A DNA stretch of 60,000 nt from Cryptomeria japonica (Eukaryota; Streptophyta; Pinopsida; Cupressales; Cupressaceae). Shown here piece after piece: positions 46,418 to 58,077 of this stretch. The stretch lies in assembly GCF_030272615.1 (NCBI RefSeq), contig NC_081410.1:119352640-119412639 (forward strand). The letters run 5' to 3'. Under the pieces are notes generated by a model. The model was not told the origin of the DNA. It saw nothing but the letters and a program-made list of their open reading frames with translations, and did not search any database. Position numbers and translations under genes: made by a program. The stretch's first letter is position 1. Every line of letters begins with the position of its first letter.

Positions 46418-48655
46418 CCATTTGGCTAGTCACCCAGTAAGTGTTGCTTTATTGAGAAGCTATTTCAATGGATCGATCCTTGCAACCAACTTAGTCTTAT
46501 GAGTTAGCATGTAATGTCATAATTTCTATAAAGCAAAGACCACAGCGAGACATGTACGCTCAATTGATGTGTAGTTTAGCTCATATCCCACCAATGTGCG
46601 ACTGATATAGTATACTGCCTTTTCTTTGCCCTCAGCAACTTGTTGTGCTAAGACTGCCCCCAGTGTTGTTGAAGTAGTTGATATGTATAGTAATAGAGGT
46701 TGGTCCGGAACTGGTGGCATCAAAACTGGTGGATTCAGAAGATAATCTTTGAGTGTCTGGAAAGCTTGTTGACAATTATCATCCCATTTGAATTTGATGT
46801 TTTTATGTAGCAAGTGCTGAAAAGGATTACACTTATCTGCAAGTTGTGCTATGAATCTTCGTATGGACTGGAGTCTCCCTTGCAAAGATCAAAGTTGATT
46901 GATATTTCTTGGTGGTTGCATCTCTAGGATGGCCTTGACTTTTGCTAGATCGGCTTCGATTCCTCTTTTTGATATAATGAATCCTAGGAGGTTCCCGGAG
47001 GTTACTCCAAAGACACATTTCTTGGGGTTTAATCAGACTTTATACTTTTCCAACTGATCAAAGATGACTGAAAGTATGTCCAAATGTGTATCTTTGTCTA
47101 TTGATTTACCCAAGAGGTCATCAACATAATCTTCCACAGTCACGTGCATGAGATCATGAAAGATAGTAGTCATGGCTCTTTGATACGTAGCGCCTGCATT
47201 TTTTAGTCCAAAGGGCATGACATTCCAACAGAAAGTTCCCCAAGGACAAGTGAATGTTGTTTTGTGCTGATCCTCGGATGTGATTTTTATTTGATTATAA
47301 CCAGAGAATCCATCCATCAAAGATAACATCGCATGACCTGCTATGAGGTCGACAATCAAGTTAATATTTGGTAATGGAAAATCATCCTTAAGACAAGCTT
47401 TGTTGATGTCTCTGAAATCTATACATATTCTGATACTATGATCTGGTTTACTGACAGGCACTAAGTTGGAGATCCATTCAGGATAATCAATTGGGCGTAT
47501 GAATTTGACATCCAATAATTTCTCAAGCTCCGCTTTGATTAATAATGCGACTTGTGGATGCATCTTCCTTAATTTCCGTTTCACTGGTTTTGCTCCCGGT
47601 TTAACTATCAAATGACGCATTACCAAACCTGGATCCAATCTAGGCATATCAGTGTATGACCATGCAAAGTTGATTTGTCGTTTTGTGAAGAAACTTATGA
47701 ATTCTGACCTTTCTGACTCTATCAAAGATTGAGCCAGGAATATGTTGTGTGGAACTTCTTCTGTGCCAATGTTTGTTTTGATAGTCTCCTCTACCAACAT
47801 GGATGACTTTTCCTCATATGATGCTAGGAGAATGTCGAGCCTTCCATCTTCGGGTGCCTCAGAGAGGTTTTCGCCCTCAGATACATCCTTTCTTTTTACT
47901 TTTTTGGGGTCAGACAACGCCACAATGTGGTTTTCGCCATAAGATCCTTGGTTTGTTTTTATTTTTATATTTTTGCGACTAGAAGGCCCGACACCCTCAC
48001 CAAAATATGCCATGCTATTGAGTTCTATAGTGTATCCCGCTTTATGGTCCCCAGGGGGAAGATCATCTCGTATGCCAAGATAGTCAATAAAAGCTTCATC
48101 ATTTTGGAATGTGTCAAACTGTGCAGGTCCTTCATGGTCCCAGTCAATGAGTTGGTGGTGAACAAGGGGAAGGCCTTTGATGTCTTTGAAGTTAGCGGGG
48201 CTAAGAGTGAAGATGTAGTTATATTCAGGTATGTTGAGGTAGTTATCAAGTTCATCGTTGGCACTCTCCTCATCAGTCTCGATCGTGAATGAATCTAAAT
48301 TATCATCACTAGCAGCGGATTCTGGGACAGGTGTTCTCATTCTATATGATTTCAACTTAGGATCTAGAGGCAAGGACTGTATGGGATCCTCCGGGGTTGT
48401 TTCTTGACCAACTTTGAATTTTTCATAAAATTCCTCTTCTTCTATGGGTTCATTTGGCTCTTTGAATGTCTCGGTGAGCTTATAGTCACTGGCGGATTTG
48501 TCTGAACCCCATTCCCATTCATTGGAGTCTGTGGAATAGCGATTCTCTTGTCGAATTTTGGCAGCTTTGATTTGTAATGCTTCTTCTGTCCTTTGAGTGT
48601 GAACCTTGGAAGTCATGAAACCAAGTCCCTTCGAGCGTTCCTTTTTGAATGTCAA
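46418..48655 (-). pseudogene. Reverse transcriptase plus first RNaseH of the Tat element
   Basis: Long open part 48655-47033 (540 codons). RT motifs: YPEWISNLVPVSKPDHSIRI, CIDFRDINKACLKDDFPLPN, AMLSLMDGFSGYNQIKI, VMPFGLKNAGATYQRAMT and the intact catalytic VEDYVDDLLGKS. After a stop at 47032 the frame continues VFGVTSGNLLGFIISKRGIE (connection), then LLLYISTTSTTLGAVLAQQ and KAVYYISRTLVGYELNYTSI (RT-linked RNaseH). Stops at about 46884, 46525, 46516, 46470 and 46430. RT itself is uninterrupted, so decay is recent. Confidence 0.92.
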
Positions 48656-48685
48656 TTCAGGTTGTAAAGGTTCAATGATGCCTTC

Positions 48686-49723
48686 CTATCTTAAGCCAAG
48701 AGGGCTTTTGCCATCATACCCAATTTTTTGTAGAATCTTGAACCCTTTGCCATACTTTTCACATGGTATGCTAATGTGATCTTGTGTATCATTTTCAAGG
48801 TCTTTGTAAAGCATTTTGTATAATTCTTCCTCTTCCAATTCACCCCATCTTTGAAAGATAGTAGGGTCCCATTTGAGTATAATGATAGATACCTGCTGTG
48901 GTCTTCCATATTCTTTTGGTGAACTCATGACTTGTTGTAAGTACATGGTTTGATTCAAAGTGTATTCACCCATGCTCTTGTCCTGGAATTTGCCTTTAAG
49001 CTCACCTTGTTTTGATGTCGAAGGTTTTAATGACTCAAGATCAATGTATGCAGAAGAAGAAACAGCTTCACGATTACTGGGAATGATCGTCTCAGTTTTC
49101 GGTCTCAAGTTATTGCAGTATATGAATGTATTAGGATCTCCATTAACTATTATTTCAACTCCATTGTGAGGAAACTTAATGCATTGGTGATATGTAGATG
49201 GGACTGCCCTCATTTCATGAATCCAAGGACGTCCTAGTAATATATTGTATGTGAGATCTAGGTCTAGGACTTGACAAACCACATCCTTTGTAACTGGCCC
49301 AACTCTGAGAGGTAAGGTGACTATGCCTTTAGATGAATGCTCTTCATCATCATATGCTTTGATGGTAATTTTGTTTGTAGAATTCACAGCTTTATCAGAG
49401 TATCCCAATTGTTTAATAGTGCTCAATGTACAAATGTTCAGACCTGGTCCTCCATCTATCAGGACTCGTTTTATTCGATGTTTGTGTATGAAGGCTTCAA
49501 TGTGTAAAGGTGCGTTATGTGGTTGGCTCACGGAGGCATTGTCAGCTTCTGTAAATGTAAGGGAGTGTGGAATGGAAAGATATCCCACCATGGCTTGAAA
49601 CTGGTCCACGTTCAGATTAGTAGGGACAGAAGTGTCTCTCAAGATTTTGTCAAGAATAGCTTTATGTGCGGGGGATATGCGTAAAAGCTCAAGGATGGAT
49701 ATGAGCGCGGGTGTCTTCCCTAA
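48686..49723 (-). pseudogene. Retropepsin-like protease and G-patch region of the Tat element
   Basis: Aspartic protease that matures the polyprotein. Core KRVLIDGGPGLNICTLSTIK has the D-G-G form common in plant Tat elements rather than DTG, and LTYNILLGRPWIHEMRAVPS is the C-terminal ILLGR flap-side motif. Downstream KYGKGFKILQKIGYDGKSPL is a G-patch, a glycine-rich nucleic acid binding motif also found after protease in some retroviruses. TAG codons bound this part at both ends (49722 and 48684 region), each one step from Gln. Confidence 0.85.
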
Positions 49724-52030
49724 CTATTCTACAAGGTCATACTTAGGCTTGGTTGATGAGGAAGTGATGTTTTTGGCTGGAGCACCTTGCAAATTGAATT
49801 TACCTTGACGAGTTCTAACATTACATTCAGAGGTAGGTTCGAAAGAAGATCCAATGCCTTTTAGGACAATCTTGGGTCTTTGGGTAGAATTCTCAGGCAT
49901 TTTGTCCTTGATGATAATGGTAGAGACATAATTCTCCATCAAAATGTGATTAACAGTTGAATCATAGTTATAAGATGCTCTGGTATAGTTGGTTTGGTCA
50001 TCTGTGGCTGTAGCTTTTCCCTTGTCATGCTTTGGTAATGGTTCCTTAAACATTTCATGTTCTTGATTGGATGAGTGTCCTTCAATCTCAATGTCACCTC
50101 TATCAATGAGATCTTCTATGATGTTCTTCAGCTGATGGTAATTTCCTATTTTATGTCCTTTACTCTTATGAAATTCACAATATTCATCATCATTCCACCA
50201 ATTTGGTTTAACCTTTGGCTCATATGGAGGAAAATTTAGAATTGTGATTATCTTGTTTGCCACTAGCTTCTTGAAAACTGATTCTAGTGGTTCTCCCAAT
50301 GAAGTGTACTTCCTTCATGACTTGGAAGTTATTTGAGTATTCACCTGATTGTTTGTAGAGCTTGATCCAGAAAAAATAATTTTGGGTCGCACTGTATTGG
50401 CATCATCAACACCATCATTGACTGTGTTCTTGTTTTTGTTCCAAAATCTTGGCTTATCTTTTCCTTTAAAGTCATCTTTGTTTTCATTGAATATCTTAAT
50501 GACTCCTTGATCAATTAGGACCTTCTCTATTGCTAAGCCTTTTTCAATGACGTCCTTGAAGGTGGACAAACAAGCTTTTCTTAGGTCATAACCAATGTAT
50601 TTGTTAACATTCTGGGTGAACATTTCTACCATTTGTTTTTGTGGAATTTCACAAGAGCATCTACTGGCTAGATTCCTCCATCTTTGTAAAAATGATGAAA
50701 AAGACTCTCCCTCCCTTTGCTTGGTGCTGCACAAAGTGGTGACTGATATGTCTGTCTCTATGTTGTATGATAAATGTTGGATAAATGTCTCTGCTAAGTC
50801 ACCCCATGACTTAATTCCAAGTGGGAGTTGAGAGAACCATTCCATAGCTTGATCTCCTAAGCTTTGTGGGAATAATCTCATCAAATATGTCTCTTCTGCT
50901 GCTACCTCAATGCAAGCTATGAAAAATTGTCTTATGTGTGCCTTAGGATCTCCTTTGCCTCTATACTTATCAAACTTAGGTGTCACAAAGTGTGTAGGAA
51001 ATGGAGGCATTGGAATGCTTTTGTCAAATGGATAAGGACATATGTCTCTCATTGTGTATGTTGGCTTCGGTGTATTTATGTCCTCCATTTTCTTTTGTAA
51101 GTCTCTGATTTGTTGCTCCAAATTGTTCTTAGGTGGGGATCGACTTCTTGGACCATACCCCATGCCTGAAGCACCATGTGGAGGAGGAGCATGTTGCATA
51201 TATGGATGATATTGATCATACACATGTTCATATGGAGGAGGTCTATAGTGATGTTGCGTATATGGACCACTTGGTATAGAGTCATGGTGAGGAATGGAAT
51301 ATCTTCTTTGTCCATGTATACCATACTCTATAGGCATGTCATGAGTTTGTTCTAGTGTGTTGCCCCCAAATTTGACATGGGGTTTCCTTGTGTCCAAATT
51401 TTGAGCATGCCTTTGGATATCCAATTGCTTTGGTGGTTGATCCTTAGCATTGGTATGTGATTGAGCATATTTTTCTGCATAAGACTTCCATAATGGTCTG
51501 CGAAGGTGAGTATCATATGCTTGACCATGTGTGTATGGGACCTCTGGTTTTTGAAACAAAGATGATGGTGATTTAGGTACAAGATGTGGTCCTCTATTGC
51601 CTCCACTATTTGGCCTCCTTTGATCCATGTTGGAGTGAGATTGTTGCAAAGGTCGATTTTCCATTATTTGAGACATATCAAAATCATGAGGGATCTTGGT
51701 TCCACTTTGTGCCATCACTTGTAGAAAGTATTGTCTATCTCTCCTCATTATTTCCTCAACCAATCTATTAAAACGGGGATCCATAATGGTGTCTTCCACT
51801 TCCGCTGAATGTAAAGAAAAGTTGTCCATATTGTCATTGTGTGTATCATTGTTGTTTGTAGTGTCCATGTGCTCAACATTTGGAATGTTTCTATAGGCAT
51901 CCATGTCAGGTAATGTAGTATGATCAGAATTGAAAAAGATATCATTGTCATACTCATAGGAACTCATGTTTGCGGACTCTTGAGCCTCTTTAGTTTCTCT
52001 CCTAGATTTTTGGGAATGAGTTTCAACCAT
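49724..52030 (-). pseudogene. Gag of the 16.3-kb Tat element
   Basis: ATG at 52030; 571 codons to a TGA after QITSKS at about 50313, then the same frame for another 191 codons. N-terminus acidic and His/Asn-rich; DRQYFLQVMAQSGTKIPHD; a Pro/His/Tyr-rich middle; capsid helices TPKFDKYRGKGDPKAHIRQF, AMEWFSQLPLGIKSWGDLAE and SFSSFLQRWRNLASRCS; nucleocapsid-like WWNDDEYCEFHKSKGHKIGN near 50210, which keeps C-x-x-H and G-H of the plant-type finger. The stop is one C-to-T step from Arg. Element 1 has Arg at this place. Confidence 0.9.
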
Positions 52031-52519
52031 GAACTAGGTATTGACCAAGATGTGTGAGACTAGATGAAAATGGAAAGAGTATGGAAGACCAAGAGTTGGA
52101 TGGAATGTAAATGAATCTGAGATGTACTTGCAATGTCCAAAGTGTAAGACCAAGTATGTATGTAATAGAGTAGGTGTGGCTTCCAAAGAGATGATAGTTT
52201 CTCTTGATGAGGTAAGTTGACCTTGACTCTAAGTAAGACCAAATGAGACCCAAAGGTGATAGACCTTGATGAGGGACCACTTAGAAAAATGTTGTATGTA
52301 TGTAGTGTGTTGACAAAGTATGATGAGGACAAGCAAGTGACCTTTTGACTCAAGTTTAGACAAATGTGAATGTAATGTAAGGTGTAAAACAATGATGGAC
52401 TTTGTGAGACCCAAAGACAGGTTGAATGCTAGATGAAAACCCCAAAGAGATAACCTAGGAAGCTCAATAAGTCTGAAACTGATTGTTCTTGTTTGCTGAA
52501 TTATGAAAGTTTTCAATCC

Positions 52520-52750
52520 CGAACACAGACGTGCCTGTATACTTCACAGACGCGCTTAAAGGACACAAACGCTAGTCTGTCAGACACAGATGCACTTAAC
52601 TGACACAGACATGGTTCTATCAGACATAGACGTGTTTCTGAGATGCTGCAATGTTGCTCAAAAGACACAAACGCGTTTTTGCCCTTCACAGACGCGGTTA
52701 GATGACACAAATGCTTTTCTGTTAGACACAGACGCGTTTCTGCAAACTTT
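52520..52750. repeat. ACACAGACGCGTTTCTG-type repeats near the gag start
   Basis: About ten degenerate copies spaced 20-30 bp (for example 52544, 52575, 52604, 52626, 52670, 52702, 52728). Same word as in 53940-54210. Confidence 0.75.
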
Positions 52751-53939
52751 GTGTAATTTTTCCAATCTCTGAAGTTGCTTGTTGTGACCAAATCTGAATG
52801 TTTGACAGTTTTTTGTGACAAGAGGACACAGTGTTGATGAGGACTCAATGTTTGCAAGTGTTTAGACTCAAAATGACTCAAAGACGAGTGTGATGTTTGA
52901 TGTAAAATTGTTTTGCATACACTTGAAGACACAAAAGACACAATGTTTTGATATTTGGTCTTGAATGTTTGATTGTTCAAAATAAGTCAAACACAATTCT
53001 TATGGTTGGCGAAGACAATAGTTGTTGATCCCACATGGAGTTTCCCCCAAGGCTATGCTATTCAAAGCAGATACTTAGATGCTTGACCCCACTGGCTCCA
53101 CCCTCGGCACTCACTTCTCGGAGCAGCCAAGCATTAGTCCCCATGAAAACTCCTCGTGGTGAACTTTGTATCTCTACTAAGAACCGTATGTGTGTGGGCC
53201 GCTACCAGAGGTCCGACCTCCTGCCCCAACGACTAGAAGGATTTTGGCTTCTAAAACAAAAAGGTGCTAGTAAGGGCATATGCTCGTGTGGCCATACATG
53301 CGGCACTTTCAGCTCTGTAAATATAGAAGGCTCCCAGCTGGTAGGGGTTATGCCCTACAACTGATCAAATAAATTTGATCAAACGGGTTTATGGGGAGAC
53401 ATAGTGTCAGTATGAACTAATCAGCACACGTTATCCATAGTTTTCACCATGGATACAGTTATTTATAGTGGTTTGGAAGAAGATGGCTTTTCTTTTGCTA
53501 CCACTTGGGTCATTCTCTCCTCACTAGTAGTCCTAATGACCACACGGGGAGATAGGCCCTCTAAAGATTAAACAAAAAGAGCCTATTGCTCAAGACACAT
53601 AAAACAATGGTTCAATTTTAGTGCACCAATTGAAGTGTTTGCTAATCTATGAAAACAAGGCACAAAATGAATATCACAAACCCTTGCTAAGGTCCTGCAA
53701 CAAAGTTCTATTAGTAGTTTGGATTGTTTGAAATAATCACCCCTTCCTGCAAGCACACAAGTTAGGTAAATTTTAAATCCAAAAGACTTTGTGAAATAGG
53801 GGCCTTCAACAAAACGATTTTGCTTTCAAGACAAGCTACACCAATTTCGTTAGCTAGATCTGAAAATGTTAGCTCAATAATAAACCAGATCTGAAATCCA
53901 AATGACAAAAAACTGAATCAATGAAACCAAAAATGCAAC

Positions 53940-54210
53940 AACTGAACACAAACGCAGTTGTCACAGACACAGACGCTGCGAGAACACATAGACGCGCCTA
54001 GATCTGACACAGACGCGGCTCCCGAACGCAGACGCGTTTCCCTAACACAGATGCGTCTGAAGACTTCATAGACACGACTACGGAACACAGACGCGTTTCC
54101 CAAAATCTACAAAAAATAAAATAAAATATTGTCGAAGACGCAGACGTGGTTTTCGATGTCACAAACGCGGTAGAAAATAAAAAACGTGATCCGAAAGTGC
54201 GCAGACGCAA
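53940..54210. repeat. ACACAGACGCGTTTCCC-type repeats near the primer binding site
   Basis: About ten degenerate copies between 53945 and 54205. On the minus (gag) strand the word reads CGCGTCTGTGT, the same sense word that occurs in the intron of the plus-strand PMD gene. Confidence 0.75.
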
Positions 54211-54297
54211 AAATATCAAAATGTTGTCGAAAATGTCAGATTTGCAACTTCAAAACAAAATCTGCAACAAAAGATGTTAAATGCAAAAGGGACAAGA

Positions 54298-54315
54298 GTC
54301 CCATCAGGCATGCCA
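54298..54315 (-). other. Primer binding site of the Tat element
   Basis: Minus strand TGGCATGCCTGATGGGAC starts 3 nt after the 5' LTR end. TGGC start and TGGGRAC end resemble the sites used by other Tat elements (tRNA-Arg type), but the middle differs and I cannot name the tRNA. Confidence 0.65.
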
Positions 54316-54318
54316 AAA

Positions 54319-55107
54319 TGTATACGGTGAAAATGGATAACAACAATGTTGAAAGACTAAATGAATTCAACCACAAAACCCTAGCCTAACAACAACAAAG
54401 TTCCACCATAACATATGAAGATTACCTAAGACAATGCTAATCAAATGAAATCACAAAGATTATACCATCACATGTCCAATAGGGTTTGGATCTCCATTCT
54501 TCCTATCTCCATTGATCTTGCTTGATATATTTGCTCTCAGATTTTATGTGTACAAGAGCTCAACAAAGAACAGAAATGTGGTTGCAAGTAGGATCGCATG
54601 TAAAAGTACAAAGGCATAGTGTAGTCGAGTAATCAAGTAGTTAGAATGCATAGTGAGTATTTGATAATGAAGGAAGCATCTCCTTATATAGAAGACACTA
54701 TAAGAAATGGAGGGATAAGATTGAGAGGTGTAAAAAGAGGTCGGCTATGATTAAAGGGTAGGTAAAGAAAATAAGAAAATAATGAAAGGGTAGGTAGTGT
54801 ATGAATTAAGAGATGAATGACATGTGTCATGGGTAGAAAAGGCTAATGAATTAATTAAATAAATAAAGATTTATTTAATTAATAGAAGAAGTGGGATCAA
54901 TTAAATAAATAAAATATTTATTTAATTTAGAAAAAGGATAATTTAAATAAATAAATGTATTTATTTAAATGAGAAATAAGGCTAGAAAAGGATAAATGAA
55001 TTAATTAAATAAATAAAGATTTATTTAATTAATAGAAGAATTGGGCTAAAGTAATTAAATAAATAAAATATTTATTTAATTAGACATGACAATTTTAGGT
55101 GTCTACA
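54319..55107 (-). repeat. 5' LTR of the 16.3-kb element
   Basis: 789 bp. On the minus strand U3 comes first (55107 leftwards) with five palindromes of the TAATTAAATAAATAAA / TTTATTTAATTA kind between about 54850 and 55080, then a TATA box, then R/U5. Confidence 0.93.
54681..54690 (-). promoter_or_regulatory. TATA box in the 5' LTR driving gag-pol
   Basis: Minus strand TATATAAGGA, about 418 nt into the LTR; conserved in the other LTR and, as TATATAAGAG, in element 1. Confidence 0.65.
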
Positions 55108-55330
55108 GGTTGCTTCCTAGTGTTGGTCTCTTATCTAGTGAGCACTACGAATTGTACACTCTTGCCTAGTTCAGGGTCAATGCCGAATTCTTCTTGATTC
55201 TATATTTCTCTTATCAGAAGTATATCTAGCATCTCTTCCTGCCATGCGACATCTCCTTGTTTCTTCTTGAGGTGTCTTTGGTATTTTTTGGAGGATACTT
55301 GCCCCTTTTGTGTCTTAATTTTCACACACC
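55108..55330 (-). pseudogene. Gag-protease linker fragment, continuation of the 38287-38767 piece
   Basis: Starts with the second GGTTG and aligns with 59853-60000. Minus-strand reading gives KKKQGDVAWQEEMLDILLI and QEEFGIDPELGKSV with stops. It is the right half of the site split by the 16.3-kb element. Confidence 0.6.
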
Positions 55331-57839
55331 TTTTTTAATCACTTATGCATCATATTGAATTTGATGTTGCCACAATATTCTTTTACCCATTTGTGTGTCA
55401 TATTTCAATTATTCTAATAATTAAAGATCCCTTATTAACATATGAGGGGTATCATCACATAGTTATACTAATACCTCCCTGGTGCAATTGGAACCAACCT
55501 TCTACATTTATATCTAATCAACATTTGTGAGATTTTGGTACTTATGTAAAGTGTCATGAACACCTAGTAGTGCACTTAAATTACTTGTGTTTTTTGTACT
55601 TTTTTGTACTCCTTCATTACAGTAACATCTACATCTCCAAATTCATAGATTTTTTTTGTACTCCTTGTTTATAGTATATTTACTCTCTACATGTCTTGTG
55701 CTCATAGAAAACATTTTTTACATTTAGCAAATCCTATTTTACTCAGTCTCCATCATATTCGCCCACTTAGCAACTCACCTAGTTATCATGTGATATGACT
55801 CCTATTGGTTTTTTTTAATAAATACTCTTCTGATGCTCACATTTATTTATGAGTTTGTTTACATTGTAATTTTCCAATTTTGAAATATATTATTCTTACT
55901 TCACATATTATGTGTTTATTGTTCTTTGTTTATTGGAATAGTGCACTTTCTAAAGTATTTTTCTTCACATCTAGATTGTGGCTTGTGTGAATCTTTGAAG
56001 TGGGTTTAATAGAAAATACTATCCAATTGATAGTGTATAACTAGATTTACAAGAGTATGTAAATAAGGTAGAACTAGGTGTATAATAATATGCAACAATA
56101 TGAATGAATAAAAATTTAATAAAATAAACCCGACTTACATCAAATTTTATTGTTGATAATTAAGATATTTTCTCAAAATAAATATATAAATAAAAAAAAT
56201 AGCATAAAATATAAATAATAACTAGTAATAAAACATGAAAATTTCAATTATTATCCTATAAATCATTAATTAGCTTTTTTTTAAAATTACAACTATTTAT
56301 CACCTTTTTAAAGATTAAAAAATAGAAAAACAAACCCCCACACAATTTGTTTTATATAAACACATTGATTACCTTTTAATAGAATATAAAATTGTCACCA
56401 TTTGACTTATTAACCTATTTTCTATTTTTTATTGTCAAAACTATATTAATAAATCTTTCCCACTAAAAATGTACCATGTGCTTTAAGATTGATAAAATAA
56501 TACAATATCTAAAATTGTGAAATGACATGTTATTTTGAAGCTTTTTTCAACATATGACATCAATCTTAGAGTTAAATAGTTTTTCTTTCTTCAAACTATT
56601 ATTTTTGAAAGTTTCATGTCTTAAAAAGTGTGGGTTTTTTCCAACTTATCACGTCAATCTAACCAACCAAAAGTTGATTAATGAAGTGTAAAATGGTTTT
56701 TGTAATGTTCATTGTGGTTTTATATTTTCTAATAAATTTTTATTAATAATTGTCGTGTAAGATTAAATGAGCATGTTGATGGTATACTATGGATAATTAT
56801 ATATTATGGATAATTGTCGTGTAAGATTAAATGAGTATGTTGATGTGTGACGATGTTCTTTTGGCTTCTATTACCAATGATGACATAGATTTTTTTATCA
56901 TTGACCTATCATATGGTATGAAACAAATGCTTGCATTCCTCTAAATTGTCTACGAGCATATCACTAGCACAAGGCCATTCTACCTTGGATCATCCTCCTT
57001 AGTTTGCATAAGATCTAATGTATCTTAAACAAACAAAGAGTGTTTCATATGAGATTCAATATTCTAATGAGAACTCATGTGATGATAATGACACCACTCA
57101 TAACCTTGTTTCTTCCTCTTTTAGTTAGGCAACTTTGGTGTTTTTGATATTTGATTATTTGGCATTTGGTGTAAAGGACTTGTATTCTATATTTGTTTAT
57201 GTGCAAGGGGATTCTTCATCTACATATAGGGGTTTGAAGTTGAATCCTACGTTAACTTTTTCTTTCATGAAGAAATCATCTACTTGAGCTTAGCCTTGGC
57301 TTCGATCTCGGTTGCATAAAGTGATAAAATATTGATGTATTTGATCATTTCATTTTATTTAGGGTATCCATATATATGATTAAATGAATTCTTCAATTGA
57401 TCACTTCTTAAATTATTGTATTGGAACTTCGTATATACTCATCCTTATGGTGCTTAAGGAAGTAATACTCTTGTAAACCCTAAAAAAGTAATTATAAGTT
57501 TGAGTTGATCAATGATCCATCTCTCAGGTCCTATTTATTTTCTAATAGTGGAACATTAAATGGACATCTTTAATGTTGCATAGCAAATCTTATTTGAGCT
57601 TATGAAGTTGTTGGCAATGTAGTACGTATGTAGTTATCAATCTTAATTATCCAATGTAGTGCCCGTCAATTTTTCCTTCAAACATTGGGATATATAGATT
57701 GAGTTGTGCATACCATAAAAGAGCTTTGGTGTTACATGGGAGCATTTTTTTTGGTGTGTTGTGGCAATAAATTAAGTTGACATGTAATTTCACAAAATCA
57801 CTCGAAGAGTTATTGGTGTTGCACCTTAATAACTACTTG
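55331..57839. other. AT-rich stretch without recognisable genes
   Basis: I see no protein or RNA gene. A direct repeat of about 38 bp (GGATAATTGTCGTGTAAGAT onward) occurs at about 56747-56787 and 56811-56848, separated by 25 bp. The rest is simple AT-rich sequence and may be old transposon or LTR remains. Confidence 0.4.
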
Positions 57840-58077
57840 AATAATCTTTTGAAACTCTACTAAAACCTTTGGTGTGTCTTCATCTATCATTTTTCTCTTC
57901 TTCTATGCTTTTCTTTGAAATACTCAAAATTCAAATTTATTGGTCACCATCCAATCCCATGACCTAATTTTATCCTTTTTACTTCCTTGTCTATCTATCT
58001 AAAATGATCTCACCATATGATGTGTGCCCCTTCAATTTCGTGTGCACACACTTGACCTTCTGTTCTTCCTTTGTATT

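Larger units (their letters stand above)
52031..54297 (-). other. Untranslated leader of the Tat element
   Basis: 2.3 kb between primer site and gag with no supported ORF. It holds the conserved block (53005-53440), also present in element 1, the phrase CTTGCAAGCACACAAGTTAGG-type at 53740-53780 shared with element 1, and two clusters of CACAGACGCG repeats. Long leaders are typical of Tat elements. Confidence 0.7.
38768..55107 (-). mobile_element. Complete Tat-lineage Ty3/gypsy retrotransposon, 16,340 bp, with antisense PMD gene
   Basis: Both LTRs begin TGTATAC and end GGTGTCTACA; GGTTG flanks the element on both sides (38763-38767 and 55108-55112), and a paralogue near 59850 shows the empty site. 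Order on the minus strand: 5' LTR, primer site, 2.3-kb leader, gag, protease, RT, RNaseH, second RNaseH, integrase, non-coding spacer, antisense PMD gene, polypurine tract, 3' LTR. Absence of a chromodomain and presence of two RNaseH-like domains place it in the Tat lineage (Ogre/Retand relatives). I counted about a dozen differences between the LTRs, roughly 98 percent identity, so insertion is not ancient for a large plant genome. Confidence 0.93.

Noticed and set aside
47927-48292. Plus-strand frame of 121 codons opposite RT linker
   Set aside because: Shadow of the gag-pol frame on the other strand.
55331-57839. Host gene in the AT-rich stretch
   Set aside because: Only frames below about 62 codons, no splice-consistent coding series, no recognisable motif.
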